In this document: piece by piece, positions 11,519 to 22,462 of the stretch
Layout of the letters: each line of letters opens with the position of its first letter
Position numbering within the stretch: the stretch's first letter is position 1
Source: Nymphaea colorata
Lineage: Eukaryota > Streptophyta > Magnoliopsida > Nymphaeales > Nymphaeaceae
Length of the DNA: 64,000 bases
Assembly: GCF_008831285.2 (NCBI RefSeq)
Contig: NC_045143.1
Coordinates: 17,336,464-17,400,463 of the forward strand
Direction: 5' to 3'
Made by a program: the position numbers and the translations under genes
Notes under the pieces: generated by a model
Seen by the model: only the letters and a program-made list of their open reading frames with translations
What the model was told of the DNA's origin: nothing
The model's database searches: none

Positions 11519-11700
11519 AAAACTAACTGATAAGTTTAAAAATGAAATGCATCAAGGATAAACATAGCCATTGGATTGGCTACCCCCAGTAAAGACACCA
11601 AGAATGGCCAATCTCTCATTTCAAAAATAAGACTATATTTCTGAAGCACTCCAAAAACCAAAATAAATTTTATGGATGCAAACAAAAACTAACTGATAAG
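11369..11700 (+). repeat. 166-bp tandem duplication of an LTR 3' end
   Basis: Two head-to-tail copies (11369-11534 and 11535-11700), each running from TAAAAATGAAATGCATCAAGG to AACTAACTGATAAG. They differ at only a few positions, for example CCCCAATAAAGGC against CCCCAGTAAAGAC. The copies include the LTR terminus plus 16 bases of flank, so the duplication happened after the LTR was in place. Confidence 0.85.
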
Positions 11701-13175
11701 TTTCACTCTTTCTTTTGCATTGTCCCTTTACATTATTATCAAAGCAACTATTTGGCCTGATGATATGAATGAAAGAGAGAGATGGCTCATGTTCTTTTGA
11801 TGCAAAAATGAGCTAGCATTCTAGCTCTGCATACCTTTGCATATTGGACAGGTAAAACATAGATTTTTTTTATCTAATTGTGATGTATAGACATGCTCAT
11901 TATGGTCCCATTCTGGTCCCCCTTGTTTTGCTACCATTTTTAGTTTCTTCAAATCTTCACATTATATCGTAAGGTATACTAAATTTGATTATAGGAAGCA
12001 TTCCACTTATAGACCCCAAAGGTGGAAAGAAAATGAAAAAACTGCAAAATTTGGTAGTAGATATGCATCTAGTGGTATGAAATCGCATTACCAAGGGAGA
12101 CAAAACCTGGTAGAGGATGAAAAAAAAAATAGGAATTTTATGATCAGTTTTTCATGCCACATAGTGTTTGTCGAGTAAGTACAATACATGTAACTACTGA
12201 AGAGAGAAGGTGAACTATAAATTAATGACTTTCTCCATGAAGGACTCATATTTAATTTAATCATGTCTTTATGAAGTTGGCAATTTCATGAGCAGACAAC
12301 TAAGTCATCATTCCTTAAGAAAAATTCTCTTCATAAAAGGCACTTGATCTTGAATTGAACAATGCATAGAATTTTTCATTTCGTAATATGTGCAGAAAGC
12401 ACACTTATACAACCATATCAACTATGAGTCAACACTTATAGTCGATCCATAATGGGGAGTTTAACTATTTGTTGTTTTGTTCACTGATAGTTTTTCTAAG
12501 GATAACAAGGTATAGTGTATGAAAGTAGGCCCCTTTAGTCAATCTTCAGTAATACCAAAATCCATACACTACTTGATTCTTGGATTTGTTTTCTGGTCCA
12601 TTGGTAATTGGGTGATCTATATATCCTTGGCCGTGTTTTTTATGAGTTCACTATCCACATTATTAGGTAAAAAGTTCCATCTAAAGATGTACAAAACTGT
12701 TTGCATGTTCATGTCAACGTTCTTCTTGAAAGTCTTCATTTTAATTAGTTGTTCTTCTTTGTTCCTCTTTGCCTTTACTCTTTTCATGCATATGCTTAGA
12801 CAAAGAAACCAACCAAATACTTTTCTGCTTTTGATTTTATAGGATTCTTGTTTTTTTCCTTTTTCTTTCACCATATTTGAAACTTTAGTCTTCTCATTCA
12901 ATCTAAATTGCAACTACAAAATCATAAGAATGAGCGGCTTAATTTTAGAATCTCTCAACATTCACCAGTCTTGGTCCTCGAGATCATTTGCAGCATTGTG
13001 CTGGAGGACTGGTGGGATTGTCGATGGGCCAAATGCTGCACATGTAACATGAACAACCATATATAGATGGGGAGGAAGGTTCAATGACCTATTTGAAGAG
13101 CATTCCTATGATATGCTTCATGAAGTTTTGGTAAATAAAGTTTCCATATTTGCTATTGACTTGCAAGTAAGTTTG
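11701..13175. other. unassigned spacer between two inverted LTR pieces
   Basis: AT-rich. A 107-codon hydrophobic ORF at 12519-12842 has no recognisable motif and is probably chance. Nothing else is recognised. Confidence 0.35.
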
Positions 13176-13813
13176 TGTTTGCAACCCCAAAAATCCATTT
13201 TCGTTTTTAAGTGCTTTATAATTTATTTTTTTTTTAAATAAGAGGAGAAAGGGACTCACCCGTCTGTACAAGGATTGACCATTCTCGGCACCTTTACCAG
13301 GGGCAACCAATCCAAGGGCTATGTTTATTCTTGATGCATTTTATTTTGGCTGAAACATCTTTTTATTCTAAATGTGGTGTGATGTTTGCAAAAATGTTGA
13401 AGATTTTGATGTTTCAAATTTTTGAAAAAGTTTTAAAGAATCATTTGAGAATATAAAACATTTTGATTTGGGAAATTTTGAATTGAGAAACTTTACAAAT
13501 ATCATTTGGAAACCTTTAACGATCACTTTTTGAAGCCACTTTAATGTTCTCTTAAGACTTTAAGTAGGTTTGAGATTTTGCTCTAATTCAATTACTACCA
13601 AACTAGATGTCAATATTATTTTGATTAAGTTCTTTTAGAGATGTGCTTGTGATCATTCATGATGTCATGTGAATGTGGATGTATGAATTCATTAACCCTA
13701 TATGATTAGAAGCAAATCATTCATTCCTACTATAACATTCATTAAAAGCATTCCTACCATCACATACATCTAAGTTTCCTGTTTTTATTTATAAGATTGT
13801 CATGAATATTTTT

Positions 13814-15920
13814 GGGGCCGTTTGATGACAAAGAAATCTGGAATTGAAAAAACATTTCTGGAAATAAGTTTTCTGGAATAAAGGAATGGGAAAAATGTTT
13901 ATGATTCTCATTTTGATGTGCGTGTGTTGATTGTAAATTTATTTCTTAGTTTGATGAAAAAGAAATATATTTCTAGGTTTAGTGGAATGCATCTGGTTCT
14001 TGGTGTTCGTTTGACGATCCTTTTTTTTCTTAGATTTTTTCATTTTGCTCAATTGTTTGTTACCTTGAGTGCTTCTACTATTCAAATTGCATTAGACTAT
14101 ACTGACAGGTGATATCGCCATTGACGTGGTATTGCCGACTGGACACTGTAGAAGGGAAGGGTAACCAAAATGGAGTTCGATTGACGTTCATAGTGAAGAA
14201 CAAGATATGGGCTGAGAGGTATTATGGGACGTATAATGAAATTCTCAACTTTTTCTCCCTGAAAGAGTAGACAACAAAGTGTAGTTTAGCTCTTGACGAT
14301 AATTGGAGTGCATGATTTTTCTAGAGATCCAAGAAGGTTGCTGGTGGAACGATTGAGGTAGGTTTCTTATGTTGTTTTAGTCTTCAAGGAAATTGAAAAT
14401 GCTGTTATATGTTGGTGTGGGATAATACATGATATATTTATATATGTTGAAGACAGAAAAGAAACCATGAAAGATCCCCAAAACAGATAATGACCATCTT
14501 GGCTTTTCAGGTTCAGCAAAAGAATCCCCATCCACAATTTCACAGAATCCTTATTTGTTGGTATATTGTTTAATATCTCTTAAGCAAGGGACAGGGAAAT
14601 GGAGTTCATCAACTATAAATATTTAAAGGGAATTAATTTTCCGAACAAAGAAGATTGGATGATCATGTCAAATAATCCCTCAAGAACTCGCCATAAATTA
14701 TGACATGAAAGATCACCTAATCCATTTGAAGAAGGAATTGACTTAAAAGATGCACTATAAACCCAAATAATTTGCTTTCAGCTAAGTGGAACTTACAAGG
14801 CCATAATTACAAGAAATAGATTCAACAATGTCTGCCGCAGTTTTCTTAGATCAGAAGATCTATACATACCACTGGAAAACAATTAGAAAGCAGTAAGCTA
14901 CTTGGTCTACTCAGGAAGAGTATGTTCGAAAGCACGCAATGCATGTTGTACTAATCTTGGTGAGAACCTAATGTGATATGACTCATAAAGAAAGCTAGAA
15001 GCCAATTTAGTAACAGCTAGCCAAAAACTATTAGATGCGTCTTACATCACATACCTAGAGCCGTTCATTGGTTTTCAAACCTGAAGAAAATGAAGAGTTA
15101 AGTCTGGTAATAGAACCTCAAGAACATGTTTAAGGCTGGGCACAACTATAACTACAGTAGAGAGGCAATGGAGCGAGAGAGACGGAAGGGATCGCGCTGA
15201 GTTGTAGACTCAATGCTTGAAATAGCTGCTACCAAAGGCAGGGAACAAATTAAGGCAGGGAACGTGTAGTGAAAAATAGAAATCATAACACAAGTGCCAA
15301 TCCAATCACAAAATTAGGCAAAAGAGCTCTCGAAGAAGATTCATCAGGAAGGAAAACAAAAATAGACAAGAAGATGTAAGAGGAGGTGGATCTCGTGAAA
15401 ACCCTACCCATTTGATTTTCAGCCCTTGCAAGGAGTTGATGATGTTTCTTGAGGCAACTTTTCCAGATCCACTGAAAATCGAGCAACAAGTCTATGTTAT
15501 GATGATGGAGAGAGGAATGCATAGTCAGTGGATCACCAGGAACAGAGGGAGAGAGAGAGAGAGAGAGAGAGGATTACTTACACAGCAAGAGAATGAGAGG
15601 GTGAGAGGGACGACGGATGCATCTGAGGCAGCAGCAACGAAGGAAGGCAGCAACAGCAGGAGCAGCATTCCTCTCTCTCTCGTGGGTGGGGTGAAGCAGC
15701 TGAGGACAAGAAGATGGCCTTTGCATGCCCTAACGGGCAAAAAAAAAAACAGAAAATATCTTTCCACCTCTCACGGTGGAAAGATGTTTCCGGAAATTTT
15801 TTTCTGAAATGTCTTCAACGTTACAAAAAATATTTGCACATTTGATGAAATGGAAATATTTTAAATATTTAAAACATATTTCTTGTTCAACAGTATATTT
15901 CCAGTGAATCAAACGAGCCC
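13814..15920. mobile_element. 2.1 kb TIR DNA transposon inserted in an LTR
   Basis: Left end GGGGCCGTTTGAT (13814-13826); right end ATCAAACGAGCCC (15908-15920). These are inverted repeats matching at 11 of 13 positions. Both ends are flanked by TTT (13811-13813 and 15921-15923), consistent with a 3-bp target duplication of the PIF/Harbinger/Tourist type, though T-rich flanks make TTT weak evidence. LTR sequence continues across both borders, which supports insertion. The interior has no transposase that I can recognise; ORFs at 13918-14112, 15412-15807 and 15525-15767 overlap a (GA)n tract and look fortuitous. Probably non-autonomous. Confidence 0.55.
15548..15573. repeat. (GA)n microsatellite
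   Basis: Near-perfect GA dinucleotide run inside the TIR element. Confidence 0.9.
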
Positions 15921-16188
15921 TTTATGAAAATAGAAAAGTTTTTGAAAATGGAATAGGGTTCTAAACCATCAAGTATGATTCCAATATTGGGTCATTACTT
16001 GAGTTTTAGTTTCGGTGAAGTCGGCAAATGAAAAGTTAAAACCTTAGATCTTAGGAAAAAAAATATTCAAAACAATGGAAAAGAGAAAAGACTTTAATCC
16101 GAGAGGAATAAGGAAAGAGAGAAATAGATTTTGAAATTCACAAAATAAAAGGTTTATAAAAGGGAGAGATATACATATTCTTATATAC

Positions 16189-16189
<1 letters not shown>

Positions 16190-16246
<57 letters not shown>
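16190..16246. repeat. (TA)n microsatellite
   Basis: About 27 TA units with one GTATA interruption at 16231. Confidence 0.9.
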
Positions 16247-16887
16247 GAAAAAGAGAGAGATTTTAGAGAGAGAAAAAGTGGAACACATGTATATACATTC
16301 ATTTATACATGTACATATATGAGAATTTGTAAAAGAGTATGCTAAATCATAAAGACAGAAAGACAAAGAGAGAGAGTCATGTGCAGTATAGTATATAACA
16401 TGTATATACGCATATGTTTTTATGAGATTTGAAATCAAGAAATAAGTTAAAAATATATTACTTCAATTTTTTTATGTAGGCTGGAGAGGAACTTAAGTCA
16501 TGCAAAAGCATAGGCTAAGTCTCCAAGGCCTCATTAAAGAGGGTTCTTGTTTTCGAAAATCTTTTAGAAAACATGATTCTAAGTATTTTTATATGTGTCG
16601 TTTATTACAAGAAAATATATTTCTCCTACGTTGGGTATGGAAGAAAATCAAACACACATGCAATGGAGAAGAATGTAATAAAACATTCATTGGAGTTCCT
16701 AACTGGGTGATTAAGAGAGGAATTAAACATGAAAATGTCATGAAGATGCATTTTAACAAGTACATATTCATGAAGGGTTTTCTCGGGTTAGAGGAATCTC
16801 AAGCTCAAAATCAATATAATAATGAAAAAATCTCAACCCAAACACTCATTCTCACTGTTCATTCACTCATTAATTAAGAAAAACTAT

Positions 16888-16930
16888 CAAGCATGGACAT
16901 CATCTCAAGCATGGACATCATCTCAAGCAT
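16888..16930. repeat. 18-bp tandem repeat
   Basis: Two full copies of CAAGCATGGACATCATCT and a third partial copy. Confidence 0.8.
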
Positions 16931-17640
16931 AGATGATGAACAAAGCAACATAACAAAAATATTTTGAAAATAAATAAAGAAACAAAATTTATTTCGCCTT
17001 GCACATGCTCTCAATGCATTCAAGAGTAGCTCTCGACTCTAGATAGGAAATTTTTAGAGCTATCTTGCACTGCCATGGGGAGGTGGCAAGAGGAATGAAA
17101 ATAAATGAAAACAAATAGAGGACTACATACCTAAAATATAGATGATATTAGGAACAAGTCTCTTTCTTCTCATGATTCTAGAGTTTCCTTGGGTGATGCT
17201 CCAAAATAATAAAGGTATCCAAGAGATCTCCTTGTGCTCCTTTGAAGGATTGGAACTTAGAGAAACTTGCTCCCAAGGTTGGAGAAGAAGAAGAAGAGAA
17301 GAAGAGAGAAATGGAGAGAGAGCAAAGGAAAACTTTAAATCTTCAGATAAGAAAACAATAGAAGTTCCCCAAGGGTTAGCACATGCCCAAAAGAGAAGAT
17401 TATGAGGGTATTTCTAAATAGTTTTGGAGTCAAAACTCAAATTTTGAATTTTTTTAATTTAACAACATTTTTATGCAAATTTCAAGTATTTTTGAATGAT
17501 TTTTTATTTTTTTTAAATATGTTTTGACCAAGTGGGATTGGCCATTAGCCATGCAAATACCCCTTTGGGGTGTGGACAGGGCTAATGCCCACCCAACATA
17601 GCCAAACCCTCCCTCCCAAAGGGGTCATTTTAGCCAAAAA

Positions 17641-18975
17641 TGGGGCCTACACTATTCGTAGCAAAAAGTGGGTTCACTATTCTCATCCCCTTGTCACTTA
17701 TTGGTTAAATAAAAGTTTTTAATAAATGGCTACCCAAGCTCAAGCCAAATCTTGGATCGAGAGTTCGAGCTTCTTAGCTCAAGCTTTGAATCAAGTTTGA
17801 GCCAGCTCGAACTGTAGATATTGAGAAACTAGGCTATCTTGGGCTGACCCAGCTTGGCTCAAACTCGGCCTGTAGGTTACCCCTCTCATGTTCATACGGA
17901 AATTATCACATCTAGTTCGTGTTAATAAAGTTTGAATTCCGATCCAAAATGGAACTTAACATACGAGCTACTTGAACTACAGTGAATTGAGTTTGAATCC
18001 ATCCATGCCAAACCAGAGGCGGCGGCTCTGATCTTCATGTTTTAGAAAGGGCAGTTCTGTCATGTATTCTCCATTCTGAGTTTATCCTCAACAACGAACC
18101 CTCAAAACTCTGTAACATAATTCATACAACTTTGATGGAACCCACAAAATTAAGTAACCGCCCCCACATAATTGCCTTCTTTATGTATAAATACCTCCTT
18201 TAATTTTTACTTATTGATTTATAGAGACTTCCCTTGAAGTTTAAAATTTAAACTTTGGTGCTCATTGGACAGAAATTTGAACCCCATAGATGCATGTTGT
18301 GGAGTGGAGACAAACAACGGAAAAAATTCCTGCATCCTGACGATGACGGTTGAGATTCTCTGCCCGCCATTTTGTGGTCTCTCGGAAAAAGAAAACCGTG
18401 TACGTCGAGACAGGCGGTGTGGTGGGGAGTCAAATATCACGAGCAAGCAAAAAAATCTTTAACAGCTGTGGCCCTGTTTGAGAACATGTGGGCCGGGAGA
18501 GGAGACATACCGATGGCATCGGACCGTCACTGTAGCTCAAGGTCGACCCGGCACTGAGCGGGTTTGGTCGGATTAAAATAAAATATATACTTTTAAATAT
18601 AAAATAATATAATTAATCATAACAAAATGTATATTATTAAAAATAAAATAATATTTAAAAAATGTATTAAATTGAATCGCGCTTCGTCGGGCCAACTAAG
18701 GCGGACTCGGTAAGTTACCGGATCGAGTCAACTCAGTGCTGTTTTTTAGATGGACCCGTTGCCCAGCGTTACTCACCTTTACTTCCGCATGTCATGAGCT
18801 CATTTCAAGGAAAACGAAAATGGGATCCATTAATGAAGCGCGTAAGCTGGCCGCCTTTAGAAAATTTTGTCGAAAGCGGGCGCCAGGAGACAGAGACGGA
18901 GATTATAAAGTGGGGAGTAGCTTCTGGTCTACCTTCATCCACGAGCTGAGCAGTCTGCAACAAGGGAGTTTGGAA
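17641..18975 (+). other. upstream region of the LRR gene, unassigned
   Basis: No gene recognised. A stretch of inverted AGCTCGAGC/GCTCAAGC-type words lies at 17730-17870. A TATA-like TATAAATA is at 18186-18193, about 790 bases before the LRR start codon, probably too far to be its core promoter unless there is an intron in the leader. GC content rises markedly from about 18750 into the LRR exon. Confidence 0.35.
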
Positions 18976-19207
18976 ATGCCTCGCCTTTTCGTCTTCCTTT
19001 TGTTCTCCCTCTCCATCACCGTCGCCTCTGCTTCCAGGTGGCGATGCCTTCCCGAAGATGCGCAGGTTGTGAACGAGATCTTCGCCGCCCTCAACCGGAC
19101 GACCTTCACCGGTGACTGCTGCCACCTATTCAGCATGATCCAGTGCAATCCAAACACCAGCAGCGTGACGAGCTTCAGCCTCTTCGGCGATGACTTTAAT
19201 GGCCCGA
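18976..19207 (+). CDS. leucine-rich-repeat protein, N-terminal exon, truncated by assembly gap
   Basis: The start at 18976 is chosen because it gives a secretory signal peptide: MPR, then a hydrophobic run (LFVFLLFSLSITVASA), then a cleavage-like Ala-Ser. The frame is also open upstream to 18736, but that part lacks features. The mature part carries the N-terminal cap typical of plant extracellular LRR proteins: Cys pairs (WRCLPEDAQVVNEIFAALN, then GDCCHLF and IQCNP), followed by the first repeat-like phrase SSVTSFSLFGDDFNGP. About 77 residues are visible before the 100-N gap at 19208. Family knowledge: such proteins are LRR receptor-like kinases, receptor-like proteins or secreted LRR proteins; the diagnostic C-terminal part is missing, so I cannot choose. 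Codon use is GC-richer than the surroundings, as expected for a host gene. Confidence 0.7.
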
Positions 19208-19307
19208 NNNNNNNNNNNNNNNNNNNNNNNNNNNNNNNNNNNNNNNNNNNNNNNNNNNNNNNNNNNNNNNNNNNNNNNNNNNNNNNNNNNNNNNNNNNNN
19301 NNNNNNN
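19208..19307. other. assembly gap, exactly 100 N
   Basis: A run of exactly 100 N, a size conventionally used for gaps of unknown length. Comparing the two LTRs of element B, at least 857 bases of the 5' LTR (equivalent to 30665-31521) must be missing here. Confidence 0.95.
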
Positions 19308-21677
19308 TATGTAATCTTCATCCCTCTCATTTCTCTCTTCTTTCTTTTCATTAATATTCTTATTATGTTATTTCTTTTTCTTAAACATAGTCTTGTTGTT
19401 GTTTTCATTTTCTCTTCTCATCTTCATCTCCCCATGGCCAAAGGAGATAGCACTCAACCTCTTTTTAGAGACAAGAGGCTATGCTCAAATGCACCGGGAG
19501 CATGAGAAGATGAGATGATATTGTTGTTGTTCTTGTCTCTTTTGTCGTTGTTCTTTTCCTTAATAATATATTTTGTTGTTATTGTTATTCATTCTTCAAT
19601 ATAGTCTTGTTCTTGTTATTTTCTTTTTTCTCTTCTCCTCTTTCCATGACCAAAGGAGATAGCCCTCAATCTCTTTTAGAGACAAGAGGCTATGCTCAAT
19701 GCATTGGAGCATGAAAAGATGAGAGGATCTTTCATTTCATGATTGAATCATGCTTTCTCTTTTATTAAATATAACATTGTTTCTCTTTCTACATTTTCTC
19801 CTCATCTTCATCTCCCCACGGCTAAAGAAGGTAGCTCTCAATCTCTTTTTAGAGACAAGAGGCTATACTCAAAGTGCACCGGGAGCATGGAAAGATGAGA
19901 TATTTCATTTTAATCATGTTCTTTCTTTTCATGAATACATTTTTTGTTCTTTTGTTTCCTCTTATTTTCTCTCTTCCTCATTTCTCCATGGCCAAAAGAG
20001 ATAGCTCTCAATCTCTATTTTAGAGTCAAGAGGCTATACTCAAGTGCACCGGGAACATGAGAAGATGAGGTGGTATATCAATTCATAGTTACATCATGTC
20101 TTCCCTCCTAATTGAACTTTGCTTTTTCCATCATCTTTTCTTTCTTTCCTTCCTTGAATGTTATCTAATATTATGCATGCATAGTTGCTTGGTTCTTTAC
20201 TTACATGTGAATGCATGTCGGGAATGAGAGTGTGGTTTGGGGACTCTTTATTTTCATATTAATTTTTGAGGTTGGGACTTGTCCAACCCGGATAAACCCT
20301 CACGAAAATGTACATGTTAATATGCATTTCCATGTCATTTTGCGCTAGTTTCCTTCTTAATCATCACATTAGGAACCCTAACGAGTGCCTCGTTATGTTG
20401 CTTGTTTTCTTCCATACTCAATGGTAGAAAGAAATATATCCCTTACAACAAACTAAATAATAACATTCTATACTTATAATGAATCATATTTTTCAAAACA
20501 TTTTAAAAAAGAATCTTCTAACATGGCCTTAGGGACTTAGCTTAAACTCTTGCATGAGTCCAAGCTCCCTCCGGCCCACATCAAACTTGAAGTTGGTAAT
20601 TTTAAGTTGTTCTTTGATTTTTCTAATCTTGTGAAGGTATGGATGTATACCCATGTTATATACATTATGCCAACATGATGACCCCCATCTTTCTCTCTCT
20701 ATGCTTTCACTTTCTATTTTATAAATTTTTCATATGTGCATGAATACGTATGTACATGTGCTCCATCTCCTCTCTTTCAAATATTTATTCCTCTTTTCAA
20801 GACCAATATCTTCTCTTATAACATTTCTCATACCCATATATGCGTATGATATTTTTCTTTTCCTCTAAAATCTCTATTTCTCTTCGAATCAATACATCTT
20901 TTCTCTTAAACTTTCATATATGTGTATATGTGATGGTATGTACACATGTATGCATGTCTTTCTTATATCTTTCTTTCCTTTCATAAGAGTGTTTTATCTC
21001 TTGTATTCTTTTTAACATTCTCACCTCATGAACTTTCTATTTACCAACTTCAATAAGACACAAAACCAAGTAATGACCCAATATTGGAATCATGCTTGAT
21101 GGTCTACAATCTCTATCCTTTTCAAAAACTTTTCCTTTGTGGTAGGAATGTTTTACATTTTTTTCAATCATATAGGGTAAATGCATCCATGCATTCTCAC
21201 CCACTTTATTTCATTTATGATCACAAGCACCTCTCCAAAGGAACTTAAGCAAGAAGGGATGGAGCTCTAGCTAGGTGGTAACCGAATTAGAGCAAAATCT
21301 CAAACCTACTTAAAGTCTTAAGAGAACACTAAAGTGATTTCAAAATGCTTTCACAAGTTTTTCAAATGATATTTACTAGTTTCACTTTTTCCTCAAAACA
21401 TTTCACATTTTCAAACAATTTTTCAAAACCCTTTCAAAAGTTTGAAACTCCAAACTTTCAATATTTTCTACACTGCATATAGAATCAAAAAGATGTTTAA
21501 GTTAAAACGAAATGCATCAATGATAAACATAGTCCTTGGGTTGATTACCCCCGGTAAAGGCACCGGGAACGGTCGATCCTCGTACCGACGGGCGAGTCCC
21601 TTTCTTTCCTCTTTCAAAACAAAAACCTTATTTTTCTGGAGCACTCCAAAACCAATGAAAATTTTGGGATGCAAACA
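19308..21677 (+). repeat. 5' LTR of element B, left-truncated by the gap
   Basis: Aligns base for base with 31522-33986. Differences are short indels, plus about 60-70 bases present only in the 3' copy (around 33377-33440) between two copies of TGTTGTGGTAGGAATG, which looks like a deletion between short repeats. Ends GCAAACA at 21677, followed by GA and the PBS. Confidence 0.9.
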
Positions 21678-21679
21678 GA

Positions 21680-21698
21680 TGGCGATCGTGATGGGACC
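21680..21698 (+). promoter_or_regulatory. primer-binding site of element B
   Basis: TGGCGATCGTGATGGGACC, two bases inside the LTR end. It shares TGGC and TGGGACC with element A. The beginning resembles the TGGCGA start of tRNA-Arg-type sites used by Ogre elements, but complementarity beyond the first bases is not established. Confidence 0.55.
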
Positions 21699-22462
21699 CG
21701 TCATCGTTTGGCTATGATTATTGATGCATTTTCACTAATTTGAACATCTCATGTATGCCAATGATAAGCATGTCCCCTATTTTGGCCTCGACCCCATTGG
21801 CATTTCATTGCATTGTTTGATGATTGTGAATGTTTTCTTGCACATAGGACTAATTGAGAATGATCAATCATGTTCACACATATTTATGATCACATACCAC
21901 CCTTCTCAATTTAGGAGTTGTTTGAAAGCCATGTTTGCTCTTCTATTTTAATCTTCAAACTTAGGCAACATTGCATTAGAGACAACTCAATTTATATGAT
22001 TTATCATATTTCAAAATTCCTCATACCTATTTGTCCCGGTCATCATGTTGCTGGGCATGGTCTTGCGGTAGCACAAGACTAAGCCTTACAACTAGACCAC
22101 ACCTTGGGCGGGAACGCCCCCTCGTTAGTACCATGAGTAGTAATTTATGGTATATCGACGAGTGATCAAGAAGAAGTTGATGAACTCTACCCTTAGTTGC
22201 CTAAGGAAGAATTTATGCTCGTACTAAGCCATTTGGCTAAGGTATATAAGCATAACTTGATATCGGATTATCGTGACACAAAATTATCTCAATTAGGTTC
22301 CTATACCCAATTTTCTAAAAAAAAAAAAAATTATTTCATGATAGATGTTGATGTGCGTGAAACCTTATGTGATGATTTGCAACCTCATTCCACACATCTA
22401 CCTCATATTGTTTTTGTCAACCTAGTCAATGTTTTCCACTAATTCAATTTTTATCTTTTAGA
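21699..22462 (+). other. leader of element B between PBS and PMD ORF
   Basis: Contains a block (22036-22120, CCCGGTCATCATGTTGCTGGGC onward) shared with the leader of element A. A short frame at 22197-22442 is followed by a pyrimidine-rich run and TTATCTTTTAG (22451-22461), immediately upstream of the conserved PMD frame. This could be a 3' splice site that joins a leader exon to the PMD frame, which has no ATG of its own at its conserved start. Confidence 0.45.

Larger units (their letters stand above)
13176..17640 (-). repeat. LTR of the A/B gypsy family, minus orientation, split by a DNA transposon
   Basis: Reading minus, the order matches the element B LTR. A U3-like part lies near 17400-17640 (plus-strand text CCAAGGGTTAGCACATGCCC then GAGGGTATTTCTAAATAG, against ATAAATACCCCCTC in B). 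One internal catggcc-type unit follows (17010-17090), then the block around 16490-16550 (CTTAAGTCATGCAAAAGC, CCAAGGCCTCATT), then 15940-16010 (ACCATCAAGTATGATTCCAATATTGGGTCATTACTTG), 13540-13600 (CCTACTT / GAGATTTTGC) and finally the CTCACCCGTCTGTACAAGG block at 13255. The outer end is blurred. The TIR element at 13814-15920 interrupts it. Together with 9574-11518 it forms an inverted pair with 3' ends facing each other. Confidence 0.6.

Noticed and set aside
12519-12842. 107-codon hydrophobic ORF that could be read as a membrane protein
   Set aside because: It is T-rich sequence, which gives Phe/Leu-rich frames by chance; there is no known motif, and a competing ORF lies on the other strand.
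15412-15807. 131-codon ORF over the GA microsatellite
   Set aside because: The frame is kept open by (GA)n coding for Arg-Glu, the opposite strand is equally open, and it lies inside a TIR element.
18736-18975. N-terminal extension of the LRR protein from 18736
   Set aside because: It is open in frame, but it would bury the signal peptide at 18976 inside the protein and has no domain.
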